Of a DNA stretch of 64,000 nt, positions 44,315 through 52,592 are shown piece by piece. The DNA comes from Sanguibacter sp. HDW7 (lineage in GTDB: Bacteria > Actinomycetota > Actinomycetes > Actinomycetales > Cellulomonadaceae). How positions within the stretch are numbered: the stretch's first letter is position 1; each line of letters starts with the position of its first letter. The notes beneath the pieces were generated by a model, which saw only the letters and a program-made list of their open reading frames with translations, was not told the DNA's origin and ran no database searches. Where the stretch lies: NCBI RefSeq assembly GCF_011300875.1, contig NZ_CP049862.1:930001-994000 (forward strand). Direction: 5' to 3'. The position numbers were made by a program, and so were the translations under genes.

Positions 44315-46066
44315 TCAGCCCTCGGCGAGGACGACGTCCCGCAGCGTGTCGAGGCCGACCGTGCCCGCCGAGAGCACCCGCGCGTGGAACGCCCGCGCGT
44401 CGAACTCCTCGCCGCGCGCGGCGGCCGCGTCGCGCGCGCCGTCGCGCAGCTGCTCGAAGATCCGCTGTCCCACCTTGTACGAGGGAGCCTGCCCGGGCCA
44501 GCCGAGGTAGCGGTCGAGCTCGAAGCGCAGCGAGTCCTCGTCCATGGAGACGTTCGCGCGGAGGAACTCCCACGCCTTGTCCGCGTCCCACGTGCCGCCG
44601 CCCCACTCCGCCGGGCACGGCAGTCCGAGGTGCACGCCGATGTCGAGGACGACGCGCGCCGCGCGCATGCGCTGCGCGTCGAGCATCCCGAGCCGGTCAC
44701 CCGGTGTCGACACGTAGCCGAGGTCGGTCATGAGCCGCTCCGCGTAGAGCGCCCAGCCCTCGCCGAAGCCCGACGTGAAGCACATGAGGCGCCGCCAGTC
44801 GTTGAGCGGCAGCGCGACCGCGCCACCCACCTGGAGGTGATGCCCCGGGACTCCCTCGTGATAGACGGTCGTCAGCTCGCGCCAGGTCGAGAACGTCGTC
44901 ACGGACGCGGGCACGGACCACCACATAGCGCCCGGGCGCGTGAAGTCGGCCGACGGCGCCGTGTAGTAGATGCCGCCCGTCTGCGTGGGCGCGATGCGGC
45001 ACTCGAGCGAACGCAGCGGCTCGGGGATGTCGAAGTGCGTGCCGTCGAGCGCGTCGATCGCGGCGTCCGACGTCTCCTGCATCCAGCGGCGCAGCGCCTC
45101 CGTGCCCTCGAGCGTGTAGGCCGGGTCGGCGTCGAGCAGCTCGATCGCGCGCGCGACGCCCGTGCCCGGCCCGCCGATCTCGGCCGCGACGGCCTCCTGC
45201 TCCTCGACGATCTGCGCGAGCTCGTCGAGACCCCACGCATACGTCTCGCGCAGGTCGACGCGCGCGCCGAGGAAGTAGCGAGACCACAGGGAGTAGCGCT
45301 CCTCGCCGACGCCGTCGGCCTCGGGGGCGTGCGGCGCGACCTCCTGCTCGAGCACGTCCGCGAGCCGCCCGTACGCCGCGCGCACACCGGCTGCGCCCTC
45401 GAGGAGGTCGCGGCGGACCGCCGCGCACACGGCCGAGCCGTCGAGCGCCGCGTCGACGGCCTCGCCCTCGACGAACGACGTGAAGAACGATGACGACGCG
45501 TCGGCCTGCTCGCGCGCCTGCGCGACGACGAGCCCCACCTGGTGCCGCGCCGGCAGCGGGCCCGTGCGCACGGCCTCGCGCAGCGACTCGATGTAGCCGT
45601 CGATCGCCGTCGGCGCCGCGAGGAGACGCAGCGCGACCGTCTCCCAGTCCTCGGGCGTCGCCGTCGGCATGAGGTCGAAGACGTCGCGCAGGTCCTGCGC
45701 GGGCGACGCGATGTTGCTGAGCGGCGCGCGCAGCTCGCCCGCCTCGAACAGCTCGAGCTCGAGGCCCAGCCGCTCCCGCATCGCCGCCGCCGTCACCCGG
45801 TCGACGTCGTCGACAGGCTCGAGCCCGTCGAGCGCCGCCAGCGTCTCGCGCGCGGCCGCGGCCCGCGCGGCCGTACCCGCAGGTGACCAGTCCGGCACCT
45901 CGTGGTCGTGGCCGCGGACGCCCATGACCGTCGCGACGAACGGGTCGAGCCGGCAGGCGGTCACGACGTACGCGTCGGCGAGCGCGTCGATCGGCGAGGG
46001 CGTCCGGCCCGGACCGGACGCGTCGGGGGAGGAGGACGAGGACGGGTCGTGCGTGGCGGAGGTCAT
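44315..46066 (-). CDS. DUF885 family protein, putative metallopeptidase
   Basis: 583 residues, cytosolic by sequence (no signal peptide). It belongs to the large DUF885 family, whose members carry a zinc-peptidase-like HExxxxH motif; here it is TVYHEGVPGHHLQ in the C-terminal half, followed by SGFGEGWALYAERLM with the third ligand Glu region. Family members are thought to be peptidases, but the substrate is unknown. Start ATG 46066 has TAGTGT six bases upstream on the minus strand. Confidence 0.88.
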   Translation of the reverse strand: MTSATHDPSSSSSPDASGPGRTPSPIDALADAYVVTACRLDPFVATVMGVRGHDHEVPDWSPAGTAARAAAARETLAALDGLEPVDDVDRVTAAAMRERLGLELELFEAGELRAPLSNIASPAQDLRDVFDLMPTATPEDWETVALRLLAAPTAIDGYIESLREAVRTGPLPARHQVGLVVAQAREQADASSSFFTSFVEGEAVDAALDGSAVCAAVRRDLLEGAAGVRAAYGRLADVLEQEVAPHAPEADGVGEERYSLWSRYFLGARVDLRETYAWGLDELAQIVEEQEAVAAEIGGPGTGVARAIELLDADPAYTLEGTEALRRWMQETSDAAIDALDGTHFDIPEPLRSLECRIAPTQTGGIYYTAPSADFTRPGAMWWSVPASVTTFSTWRELTTVYHEGVPGHHLQVGGAVALPLNDWRRLMCFTSGFGEGWALYAERLMTDLGYVSTPGDRLGMLDAQRMRAARVVLDIGVHLGLPCPAEWGGGTWDADKAWEFLRANVSMDEDSLRFELDRYLGWPGQAPSYKVGQRIFEQLRDGARDAAAARGEEFDARAFHARVLSAGTVGLDTLRDVVLAEG

Positions 46067-46072
46067 CCCCGC

Positions 46073-46078
46073 ACACTA
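46073..46078 (-). promoter_or_regulatory. -10 hexamer TAGTGT for the DUF885 gene (leaderless)
   Basis: On the minus strand TAGTGT ends six bases before ATG 46066. Confidence 0.55.
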
Positions 46079-46209
46079 GGGTGCAGACGCGCGATGACGC
46101 ACGCGAGGACCTCCTGGGCCTCGGCCGCAGGAGCCGCGCCTGGGGACCTTCGTCCCCAGCCGGACCGGCCGGACGTCACGGACGATGGACCGGACACCCT
46201 GGAGGGCAC

Positions 46210-46863
46210 ATGACCGACACCGACTCCCGCGCCGGCCTCGCCGATCTGGCCGACGACCTTCAGCCCCGTGGCTTCCGCCACTCCCGCGGCTGGATCTTCG
46301 GCACGATGCTCGTGTCCGCGCTGCTCTCGCTCACCGCGTCCTTCGTGCTGTCCTACGACGCGATCGTCCTGGCGGGCAACCCCGACGCGAGCTTCGGCTG
46401 CGACATCAACTCGGTCCTCTCGTGCAGCGCCGTCGGCGTCTCGTGGCAGGCGTCACTCTTCGGCTTCCCCAACGCCTTCCTCGGCATGATCTGCGAGCCC
46501 GTCGTCATCACGATCGCCGTCGCGAGCCTCGGCGGCGTGCGGTTCCCGCGCTGGTTCATGTTCGCCGCGCAGGTCGTCTACCTCTTCGGCCTCACCTTCG
46601 CGTTCTGGCTGTTCTCGCAGTCGATGTGGGACATCGGCGCCCTGTGCCCGTGGTGCCTCGTCATCACCGTCGGCACGACGCTCGTCTTCATGACGCTGCT
46701 CCACCACAACATCCTCGAGAACAACCTCTACCTGCCGCCGGCAGCCCAGAAGCGTGCCCTCACGTTCGTACGCTCGGGTGCCGACGCGTACGTCGCGGCG
46801 GGGATCGTCGTCGTCCTCGCCACCCTCATCGTCGCGAAGTACGGAGCTCTGGTCCTCGGCTGA
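46210..46863 (+). CDS. Vitamin K epoxide reductase (VKOR) homologue
   Basis: Integral membrane thiol oxidoreductase that reoxidises a DsbA-like partner and passes electrons to quinone, supporting disulfide formation outside the cell. It has 217 residues with four to five hydrophobic segments. The shuttle cysteines are Cys64 and Cys72 (GCDINSVLSCSAVGVSW) and the active-site CXXC is Cys146-Cys149 (LCPWC). ATG 46210 is preceded by GGAGGG. No DsbA-like gene is adjacent. Confidence 0.93.
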   Translation: MTDTDSRAGLADLADDLQPRGFRHSRGWIFGTMLVSALLSLTASFVLSYDAIVLAGNPDASFGCDINSVLSCSAVGVSWQASLFGFPNAFLGMICEPVVITIAVASLGGVRFPRWFMFAAQVVYLFGLTFAFWLFSQSMWDIGALCPWCLVITVGTTLVFMTLLHHNILENNLYLPPAAQKRALTFVRSGADAYVAAGIVVVLATLIVAKYGALVLG

Positions 46864-46988
46864 CGTCGACCTGTCGCCGGCGGTAGGCCCGGACCGACGG
46901 GCCAGTGCGTGAGGTGCAGCGCCCCGCTCCTCGTCCTGCGTTCACCTGCGCGCCGCCGTGTGCTCGGCCTGCGGACGCGCGGCGTCCG

Positions 46989-46994
46989 TAGCGT
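46989..46994 (+). promoter_or_regulatory. -10 hexamer TAGCGT for the GT2 gene at 47001 (leaderless)
   Basis: TAGCGT ends six bases before GTG 47001; no clear RBS is present. Confidence 0.55.
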
Positions 46995-47000
46995 CGGAGC

Positions 47001-48188
47001 GTGACGCTCACCGACGCCGACGCACGGGTCGCGCCCGCGCGGCCCACGCCCAGCCTGACGACCGCGCCCCGGCCGCGCGCGGAGCGCGCGCGAGCCCCTC
47101 GCTCCAGCGTGCGCCGGTCTCCAGCGGGTGACCGTGACTGGCCGGCGGTTTCGGTCTTCGCGACCGTGCGTGACGAGGAGCAGCACCTGCGCCGCGCTCT
47201 CACGTCCGTGCTCACCCAGGACTACCCGGGGGAGCTCGAGGTCGTCGTCGCCGTCGGCCCCTCGCGCGACGACACCTACGGCATCGCCGCCGAGATCGCC
47301 CGCGCCGACGCCCGCGTCAGCGTCGTCGAGAACCGCACGGGACTCATCCCTGACGGCCTCAACGTCGCGATGCGCGCGTGCGACGACCGCTCCGAGGTCC
47401 TCGTCCGCTTCGACGGGCACACAGCGCTGCCGGACGGTTACGTGCGCGACGCGGTCGCGATCCTCCTCGACACGGGCGCCGACAACGTCGGTGGACTCAT
47501 GGTGCCGCGGGGTGACGGGCCGACGCAGCGTGCCGTCGCGATCGGCATGTCCCACCCCGTCGGTATCGGTCCCGCACCCTTCCACGTCGGCGGTGTCGCC
47601 GGGCCGAGCGAGACCGCGTACCTCGGCGTCCTCCGACGCGTCGCGGTCGAGCGCGTCGGCGGCTACGACGAGCTCTTCGAGCGCGCCGAGGACTGGGAGC
47701 TCAACCTCCGTCTGCGGCGAGGAGGAGGGCTCGTGTGGTTCGACCCGGCGCTCGTCGTCGAGTACCGGCCCCGCGCGTCCTACCGGGCGCTCGCCCGGCA
47801 GTTCTGGTCGACCGGCCGCTGGCGCCGCGAGGTCGTGCGACGCCATCGCGGGACGGCGTCGATGCGGTACCTCGCGCCGCCGTTCGCAGTGCTCGCACTG
47901 CTCGTGGGGCTCGTGCTCGGGGTGGCAGGGCTGGTCGGGGTCGTCGCGGACACGGGCGTGCTCGGCGGCGCTCTAGGGCGCTACCTCGGCGGCGCGACCT
48001 GGGCGACGTGGCTGGTCGCGCTCGGAGCTCTGCCGTGGCTCGGGTACGGGATCGTCGTCGTCGGTGGAACGCTCGTCGCAGGACGCGGCCACCCGTGGCG
48101 CGTCGTCCTGCGGCTCCCCGCGGTGCTCGTGACGATGCACCTCACGTGGGGCGCGGGGTTCCTCCGCGGCATCGACGCGCCGCGCTAG
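47001..48188 (+). CDS. GT2 glycosyltransferase, ExoA-like membrane protein
   Basis: 395 residues. A basic, low-complexity N-terminus of about 45 residues is followed by a GT-A fold (VSVFATVRDEEQHLRRAL, metal-binding DXD-like VRFDGHTALP, acceptor-site ERAEDWELNLRLRR), then two to three C-terminal hydrophobic segments. It resembles ExoA of succinoglycan synthesis. It probably adds a sugar to a lipid-linked glycan at the inner membrane face. It is convergent with the six-gene nonulosonate operon and likely belongs to the same surface polymer pathway. Confidence 0.85.
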   Translation: MTLTDADARVAPARPTPSLTTAPRPRAERARAPRSSVRRSPAGDRDWPAVSVFATVRDEEQHLRRALTSVLTQDYPGELEVVVAVGPSRDDTYGIAAEIARADARVSVVENRTGLIPDGLNVAMRACDDRSEVLVRFDGHTALPDGYVRDAVAILLDTGADNVGGLMVPRGDGPTQRAVAIGMSHPVGIGPAPFHVGGVAGPSETAYLGVLRRVAVERVGGYDELFERAEDWELNLRLRRGGGLVWFDPALVVEYRPRASYRALARQFWSTGRWRREVVRRHRGTASMRYLAPPFAVLALLVGLVLGVAGLVGVVADTGVLGGALGRYLGGATWATWLVALGALPWLGYGIVVVGGTLVAGRGHPWRVVLRLPAVLVTMHLTWGAGFLRGIDAPR

Positions 48189-48210
48189 CGGTGCACTGCG
48201 TCAGGTCGTG

Positions 48211-48226
48211 GCACACCAATGTGTGC
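48211..48226. terminator. Short hairpin between convergent glycan genes
   Basis: GCACAC (48211-48216) and GTGTGC (48221-48226) pair around CAAT, 23 bases after the GT2 stop. Confidence 0.45.
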
Positions 48227-48304
48227 GGGGCGACGTCGCGTCGAGCTGCGGTGCGTGGAGGCGCGCTGCGCCAGCAAGCGCCGCCACGTCGCTGCGACTC
48301 GTCG

Positions 48305-49891
48305 TCAGCGTGCGATGACGCGCCGGCCTGCGGGGCGGAGCGCCTGACGGAGCGCCTGACGCGTGCTGCGGGGGAGAGCGAGCAGCGTGAGGACGGGGGT
48401 CGGGGCCTGCGACCGGACGAGCGTGCGGGCGAGCCGTCGTCGGCTGCGCCCCAGTACGACGCCGTCACGCCGGGACGCCGCGGGCGGGACCAGGGAGCCC
48501 GCGCGCCGCGCGTCAGCGAGCTGGCGGACGAGCGCCGGGAGCTCGCTCGGCGACATGTGGAGGTAGTTGTCGTCGAGCCACGCCTGGTCGGGGACGCCGA
48601 AGCGTCCGGCTGCGAGGTCGTCGAGCGTGCCGAGGCAGCCCGAGCCGAGAAACACCGCGTTGAGCATGCGCTCGTTGACCCCGAAGTCCTCGAGGACGAG
48701 CGTCGGGACGCCGGCAGCGAGCGACTCGAGCGCCGCGGTCGAGGACACCGTGACGAGCGCGGACCCCGGGACGAGCTGGTCCGAGAGTGGCCCGGTCGCA
48801 ACCCGCAGCGCGCCCTGCGGGACGCTGCCCGACGCGACGAGGTCCGCGAGCAGCGCGTCGAACGGCAGGTCCTCGTGGTGCGTCTGCGCCTCGCCCGCGA
48901 GACCGCGGACCTTGACGACGATGTCGACGCCGGGCCGTGCCGCGGCGAGACGCGCGAGCGCCTCCAGGATCTGCACGCGGTGGGGGCGTGTCACCGGCAT
49001 CTTCGCCTGCGGGGCAAAGACCACGCGCGACAGCGGAGCCCCCTGGGTGGCGGCGGTAGCCCTGTGGGTGGCGGCCGGAGCCGCGCGGAGGCTTGCGGAG
49101 TCGTGGCCGGGTGCACCGCACGTGGTCGCGGTACGCGAGGCGTCGCGCGGCGCTGCGTCATGCGGCATTGCGTCGAGCGGTTCACTGTCGGGCGGAACCT
49201 GCGTCCTCGGCGTGACCACGTGCGGTGCAGGCAGGAACGGCAGCGGGGCGAGGGCGACGGATAGGTCGAGCCCGAGAACGTCGGCGACCGCGGCGAACTC
49301 ACGCCGCTCGCGTTGGGAGTGGACGACGAACGCGTCCTGGCCGGCGCGGAACCTGAGCGCCCGCAGCGTGGCCGGGTACGACATCCCGGGCAGGCCGCCG
49401 ACGAGCGCGGGCCTACGACTCCTGGGGGCGGCGGCGCCTGAGGCGCGGGCACGCTCCGTCCCCGTCGTCGGGCGGAGACCGGCATCGGGTTCGACGGCGC
49501 GATCGGCGGCGGAGCCCGTTGTGGCACGGGTGGGGCGACGTCGCCCGGCGCGTGCATCGGCGCGCTCGACGATCCGGACGACGAGCTCGGCGACCGGCCC
49601 GGTCGCCGAGAGCAGCACGACGTCAGGATCCGTCATCCGCAGGTGCGCGCGCAGCGCGCGCGGGGTGAGCACGGGGACGTCGACGCGCGCGAACGGCGTC
49701 CCCGCGACCGCGGCGGCGCGCTGGTCCGGCGACGGCAGGATCGGGGACCGCAGGAGCACGAGCTCGAGCACCCCGACGTCCGTGAGCGTCGCGAGCGTCG
49801 CTGCACCCCACTTGAGGTACGAGTCGGAGTCGGCGACAGCGAGGATCCGCACCGGGCGTGCGACGGGCGGTCGGGTGTTGCTGGCGGTCAT
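48305..49891 (-). CDS. Polysialyltransferase-like/DUF6716-type putative glycosyltransferase
   Basis: 528 residues, no membrane segment. The N-terminus VRILAVADSDSYLKWGAATLA and the C-terminal nucleotide-sugar-like region (GSALVTVSSTAALESLAAG, PTLVLEDFGVNERMLN, then DDNYLHM) look like a GT-B transferase of the actinobacterial DUF6716/polysialyltransferase-like group; this assignment is from memory of the pattern. A low-complexity insert (about residues 125-165 and again 230-290) interrupts it. ATG 49889-49891 overlaps the upstream stop by four bases. Last gene of the nonulosonate operon; probably transfers an acidic sugar. Confidence 0.7.
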   Translation of the reverse strand: MTASNTRPPVARPVRILAVADSDSYLKWGAATLATLTDVGVLELVLLRSPILPSPDQRAAAVAGTPFARVDVPVLTPRALRAHLRMTDPDVVLLSATGPVAELVVRIVERADARAGRRRPTRATTGSAADRAVEPDAGLRPTTGTERARASGAAAPRSRRPALVGGLPGMSYPATLRALRFRAGQDAFVVHSQRERREFAAVADVLGLDLSVALAPLPFLPAPHVVTPRTQVPPDSEPLDAMPHDAAPRDASRTATTCGAPGHDSASLRAAPAATHRATAATQGAPLSRVVFAPQAKMPVTRPHRVQILEALARLAAARPGVDIVVKVRGLAGEAQTHHEDLPFDALLADLVASGSVPQGALRVATGPLSDQLVPGSALVTVSSTAALESLAAGVPTLVLEDFGVNERMLNAVFLGSGCLGTLDDLAAGRFGVPDQAWLDDNYLHMSPSELPALVRQLADARRAGSLVPPAASRRDGVVLGRSRRRLARTLVRSQAPTPVLTLLALPRSTRQALRQALRPAGRRVIAR

Positions 49892-51075
49892 GCAGGCCGA
49901 GCCTCCGTGGGTGTGGGTGTGGGTGTGGGTGTGGGTGTGGGTGTGGGTGTGGGTATGGGTATGGGTGCGGGTGACGTCTCCGGGACCGGTGCGTCGGGCT
50001 GGGTCGAGCCTGCGCAGGCGTGCGCCGGGACCTGCGCGACGGCGCGGGCGAGCAGCGCCCGCGGCACGTCGAGGTGCGCACGGAGCGACGTAGAGGCGCG
50101 AGCGGTCCACCAGTGGTCCGGGACTGCCTGCGCGTCGATCATGACGCCGTCCGTGGCGAGGGCGGCGCCGACGGTGAGGAGAACCGACGTCGGCAGGGAC
50201 ACGACCCGTCGCACCCCGCCGACGTCCCGGCCAGCGCCGTGCAGACCCACGCCGTGCAGTCCCACGCCACGCAGTCCCGCCCCCTGCAGGCGCAGCTCGG
50301 CGGGCAGCGGGACGGTGTCGACGCTCACGCCGCGGCTCGCGAGCCCTGCGAGCCGCGCCGTGGGCTCGCGACGGTGCGCGAGGTACCGCACTGTCGATCG
50401 GTCGTAGAGGGCGTCGTCGACGGTCCGTGCCAGCCAGGCCTCGTAGGCGCCTACGTCGACGAGCCCGTCGTCCGCGAGGGCCGAGCCGAGCACGACGACG
50501 TCCTCGGTGACGGATGACCCCACGTCGAGCGTCCGCACGTGATCGAGCGTGTGCCGGACGACGGTGACACCCTCGCGCGCGAGGGCGATGACGTCGTTGT
50601 CCGGGAGGGGGAGGCAGGTGCGCAGTGTGAGGCGGCCTGCCCGTGCGTGACGGAGGAAGGTCGCGGTCGCAGCAGCGGCGAGCGCCCTGCGTCGGGCGGT
50701 GGCGGGGACGTGCGCGCGGACGAGAGGAGCGCGGCCGAGCAGCGCGTCGACGACGAGCAGGGTTGCGGTGCCGTCGTCCAGCACGAGGACGTCGGAACGG
50801 TGCCGCGATGCGAGCAGGTGGGTCTGCGCGACGCCGGAGAGGGCGTCGCCGAGCACGAGGGGAGCGCGCCGCGCGCCGCCGGGGCCTGGCCAGGACCCCG
50901 AGGCGCGCACGTCGAGGCGGAGCCGTGCGGCGACGTGCGGCGTGAGCGCGTGGAGGGTCGCGCTCGCGGCCTCGGTCCGGACGACGACGGTCGCGGCGCC
51001 GACGTCTCCCGCGAGCAGCGCGTCCACCAGCCCCAGAACCTGCAACGGCGACTCGACGATCGCGACGGCCGTCAT
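49888..51075 (-). CDS. Polysialyltransferase-like protein with Pro-Thr repeat tail
   Basis: 395 residues. The N-terminus VAIVESPLQVLGLVDALL resembles the GT52/polysialyltransferase 'SPLQ' start; LVLDDGTATLLVVD is a plausible donor-site segment. Two repeat tracts are present: three 15-base units encode a GLRGVGLHGVGLHG-type stretch, and a hexanucleotide array encodes a Pro-Thr tail of about 24 residues at the C-terminus. ATG overlaps the upstream gene (ATGA at 51072-51075) and the stop overlaps the downstream start. Probably a cytosolic or membrane-associated transferase of the nonulosonate polymer; catalytic residues were not identified. Confidence 0.68.
   Translation of the reverse strand: MTAVAIVESPLQVLGLVDALLAGDVGAATVVVRTEAASATLHALTPHVAARLRLDVRASGSWPGPGGARRAPLVLGDALSGVAQTHLLASRHRSDVLVLDDGTATLLVVDALLGRAPLVRAHVPATARRRALAAAATATFLRHARAGRLTLRTCLPLPDNDVIALAREGVTVVRHTLDHVRTLDVGSSVTEDVVVLGSALADDGLVDVGAYEAWLARTVDDALYDRSTVRYLAHRREPTARLAGLASRGVSVDTVPLPAELRLQGAGLRGVGLHGVGLHGAGRDVGGVRRVVSLPTSVLLTVGAALATDGVMIDAQAVPDHWWTARASTSLRAHLDVPRALLARAVAQVPAHACAGSTQPDAPVPETSPAPIPIPTPTPTPTPTPTPTPTEARPA
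49907..49972. repeat. Hexanucleotide tandem repeat (GTGGGT)8 plus variants
   Basis: Eight perfect GTGGGT units at 49907-49954, then ATGGGT twice and GCGGGT once, to 49972. On the minus strand it encodes the Pro-Thr/Pro-Ile/Pro-Ala tail of the glycosyltransferase at 49888-51075. Unit length keeps the frame, so slippage changes tail length only. Confidence 0.95.
50236..50280. repeat. Three 15-bp tandem repeats inside a glycosyltransferase gene
   Basis: Units at 50236-50250, 50251-50265 and 50266-50280 differ at one to three positions and encode GLHGV-type pentapeptides on the minus strand. Confidence 0.85.
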
Positions 51076-52592
51076 GCGCCGCTCCGGTCGGGGCCACGCG
51101 CCCGCAGCCGCTGGAGCGCCAGCTGGAGCCGGTACGGTCGCCGCGGCGGGTCGTCGGTGATCCTCGGACTGGCGACGACGTGCTCAGGTCGTGTCGGTCC
51201 CGGGCGGCCGAGACCCGCTGCGGTGCGGCCGCCCGACGACGCCCCGGGCACAGCTGCATGCTCGTGCTCGGACACCAGCTCGAGGTCAGCGGCGTGCTCG
51301 AGGTCGGCGCCCGTGCCCGTCGCCCCGAGGAGCCCGAGACGCTCGAGCCGCCGCTTCCGGATCCACCGTCGCCATGCCGGCCGGCCCTCGGCATCCGTGC
51401 CCTGCTCGGCGCGCAGCAGCGCGATCGTGGCCGGCCGGAGGTGCGGCACCCGGTCGGGATGCATGACGTACATGACCGCCTCGAGCAGCAGCACGACCTC
51501 GGACGCCGAGGGGTCTGCGCCAGGTGAGAGCAGCCTGTCCGTCACCGTGAGGCCGGTGCGGGCGGGGTGGTGGTACGGCGTGAGCGCGTCGAGCACGTCG
51601 GCCGTCCCGACCGCGCGCACGTCGTGCGCGCCGAGGGCGAGCGCCGTGACGAGGGCGGTCGACGCGGTGCCGACGACGAGCCGTGGCGCGTCCCGGACGA
51701 CGACGACCTCGGCGGGGACGTCGTCGTCCAGGAACGTCACCTCGACGCCCGCGGCTCGCAGCGTACAGGCCGTGCGACGGACCTGGTCCGGCGTGGACCG
51801 CGGATGGACGACGAGCACGGCCCGTCCGAGTCCCGCCCCGCGCACCTCGTCGGCCACGAGCCCCGCGAGCCTGTCGGCAAGGGCGGCAGGATCATGACCC
51901 GTCGGCGCGCCTGCAGAGTCGCCGTCGTGGAGGCCCAGGTCCGCGGGAGCATCGACGAGCACGAGCGCCGCGTCGTGGTGCGCGGAGGGACGTCCGGGGG
52001 CGTCGAGGCGCACGACCTCCGCGACGACGTCGACGAGCCGCCGCACCGGCACGACGACGGTGCGTGTGCCGTGCTCGTCGAGAGAGTGCGGTCGCAGGCC
52101 CGGCAGCAGCTCGGGTGCGACGAGCGAGTCGATCCGCTCCGGCAGCCCGTCACGCAGCCGTCGGCGTGCGGGGGCCCAGGCGTCGAGTCGGTCGGCGAGC
52201 AGGACGAGGCGGGCGTGCGGGAAGACGCGCGCGAGCGCCCGCCCGGGACCGTGCGCCGGGTCGGCGAGCACGAGGTCGACCCTCCCGTCCGTCAGCAGCC
52301 AGCGTTCGCGGAGGAACCTCTCCCAGACCGGTTGCTCGTCGCGCCGCGGCACGAACGACTCCGGACGCAGCGGTGCGATCGTCGCTGTCCAGCTGACGAC
52401 GCGCGCCCCGCGCCGCGTGAGCGCGGCGAGCGCGACCGACGTCGCGAGCTCGGGTCCCGTCTCCGGGACGGGCACGGTGTCGGCGAGGACGACGACGCGT
52501 CCGTGCGGTGCGGGCGGCAGGGCGCCGTGGTCGATCGCGGCGGCAATCAGCAGCATCTGGCGCGGCGAGGTGACGAGGAGCAGCTGCGTCAA
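51072..52592 (-). CDS. Polysialyltransferase-like protein, TTG start
   Basis: 506 residues. The N-terminus LTQLLLVTSPRQMLLIAAAIDHG matches the start of polysialyltransferase-like proteins, and the fold continues with VVVLADTVPV, a central VLVVHPRSTPDQVRRT segment and DAPRLVVGTASTALVTALALG near the donor site. The C-terminal ~100 residues are variable and Arg-rich. I choose TTG 52590-52592 because it begins the conserved N-terminus, has CGGAG six bases upstream and overlaps the GT2 stop as TTGA, equivalent to the ATGA overlaps in this operon. Likely a nonulosonate (Kdn/sialic-type) transferase. Confidence 0.72.
   Translation of the reverse strand: MTQLLLVTSPRQMLLIAAAIDHGALPPAPHGRVVVLADTVPVPETGPELATSVALAALTRRGARVVSWTATIAPLRPESFVPRRDEQPVWERFLRERWLLTDGRVDLVLADPAHGPGRALARVFPHARLVLLADRLDAWAPARRRLRDGLPERIDSLVAPELLPGLRPHSLDEHGTRTVVVPVRRLVDVVAEVVRLDAPGRPSAHHDAALVLVDAPADLGLHDGDSAGAPTGHDPAALADRLAGLVADEVRGAGLGRAVLVVHPRSTPDQVRRTACTLRAAGVEVTFLDDDVPAEVVVVRDAPRLVVGTASTALVTALALGAHDVRAVGTADVLDALTPYHHPARTGLTVTDRLLSPGADPSASEVVLLLEAVMYVMHPDRVPHLRPATIALLRAEQGTDAEGRPAWRRWIRKRRLERLGLLGATGTGADLEHAADLELVSEHEHAAVPGASSGGRTAAGLGRPGPTRPEHVVASPRITDDPPRRPYRLQLALQRLRARGPDRSGA

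Noticed and set aside
49907-49972. Open frames across the hexanucleotide array encoding poly(His-Thr) or poly(Val-Trp)
   Set aside because: They are other frames of the Pro-Thr tail of the real gene, which has coupled starts and stops and family similarity.
49907-49972. Phase-variable on/off switch
   Set aside because: The unit is six bases, so copy-number change keeps the reading frame.
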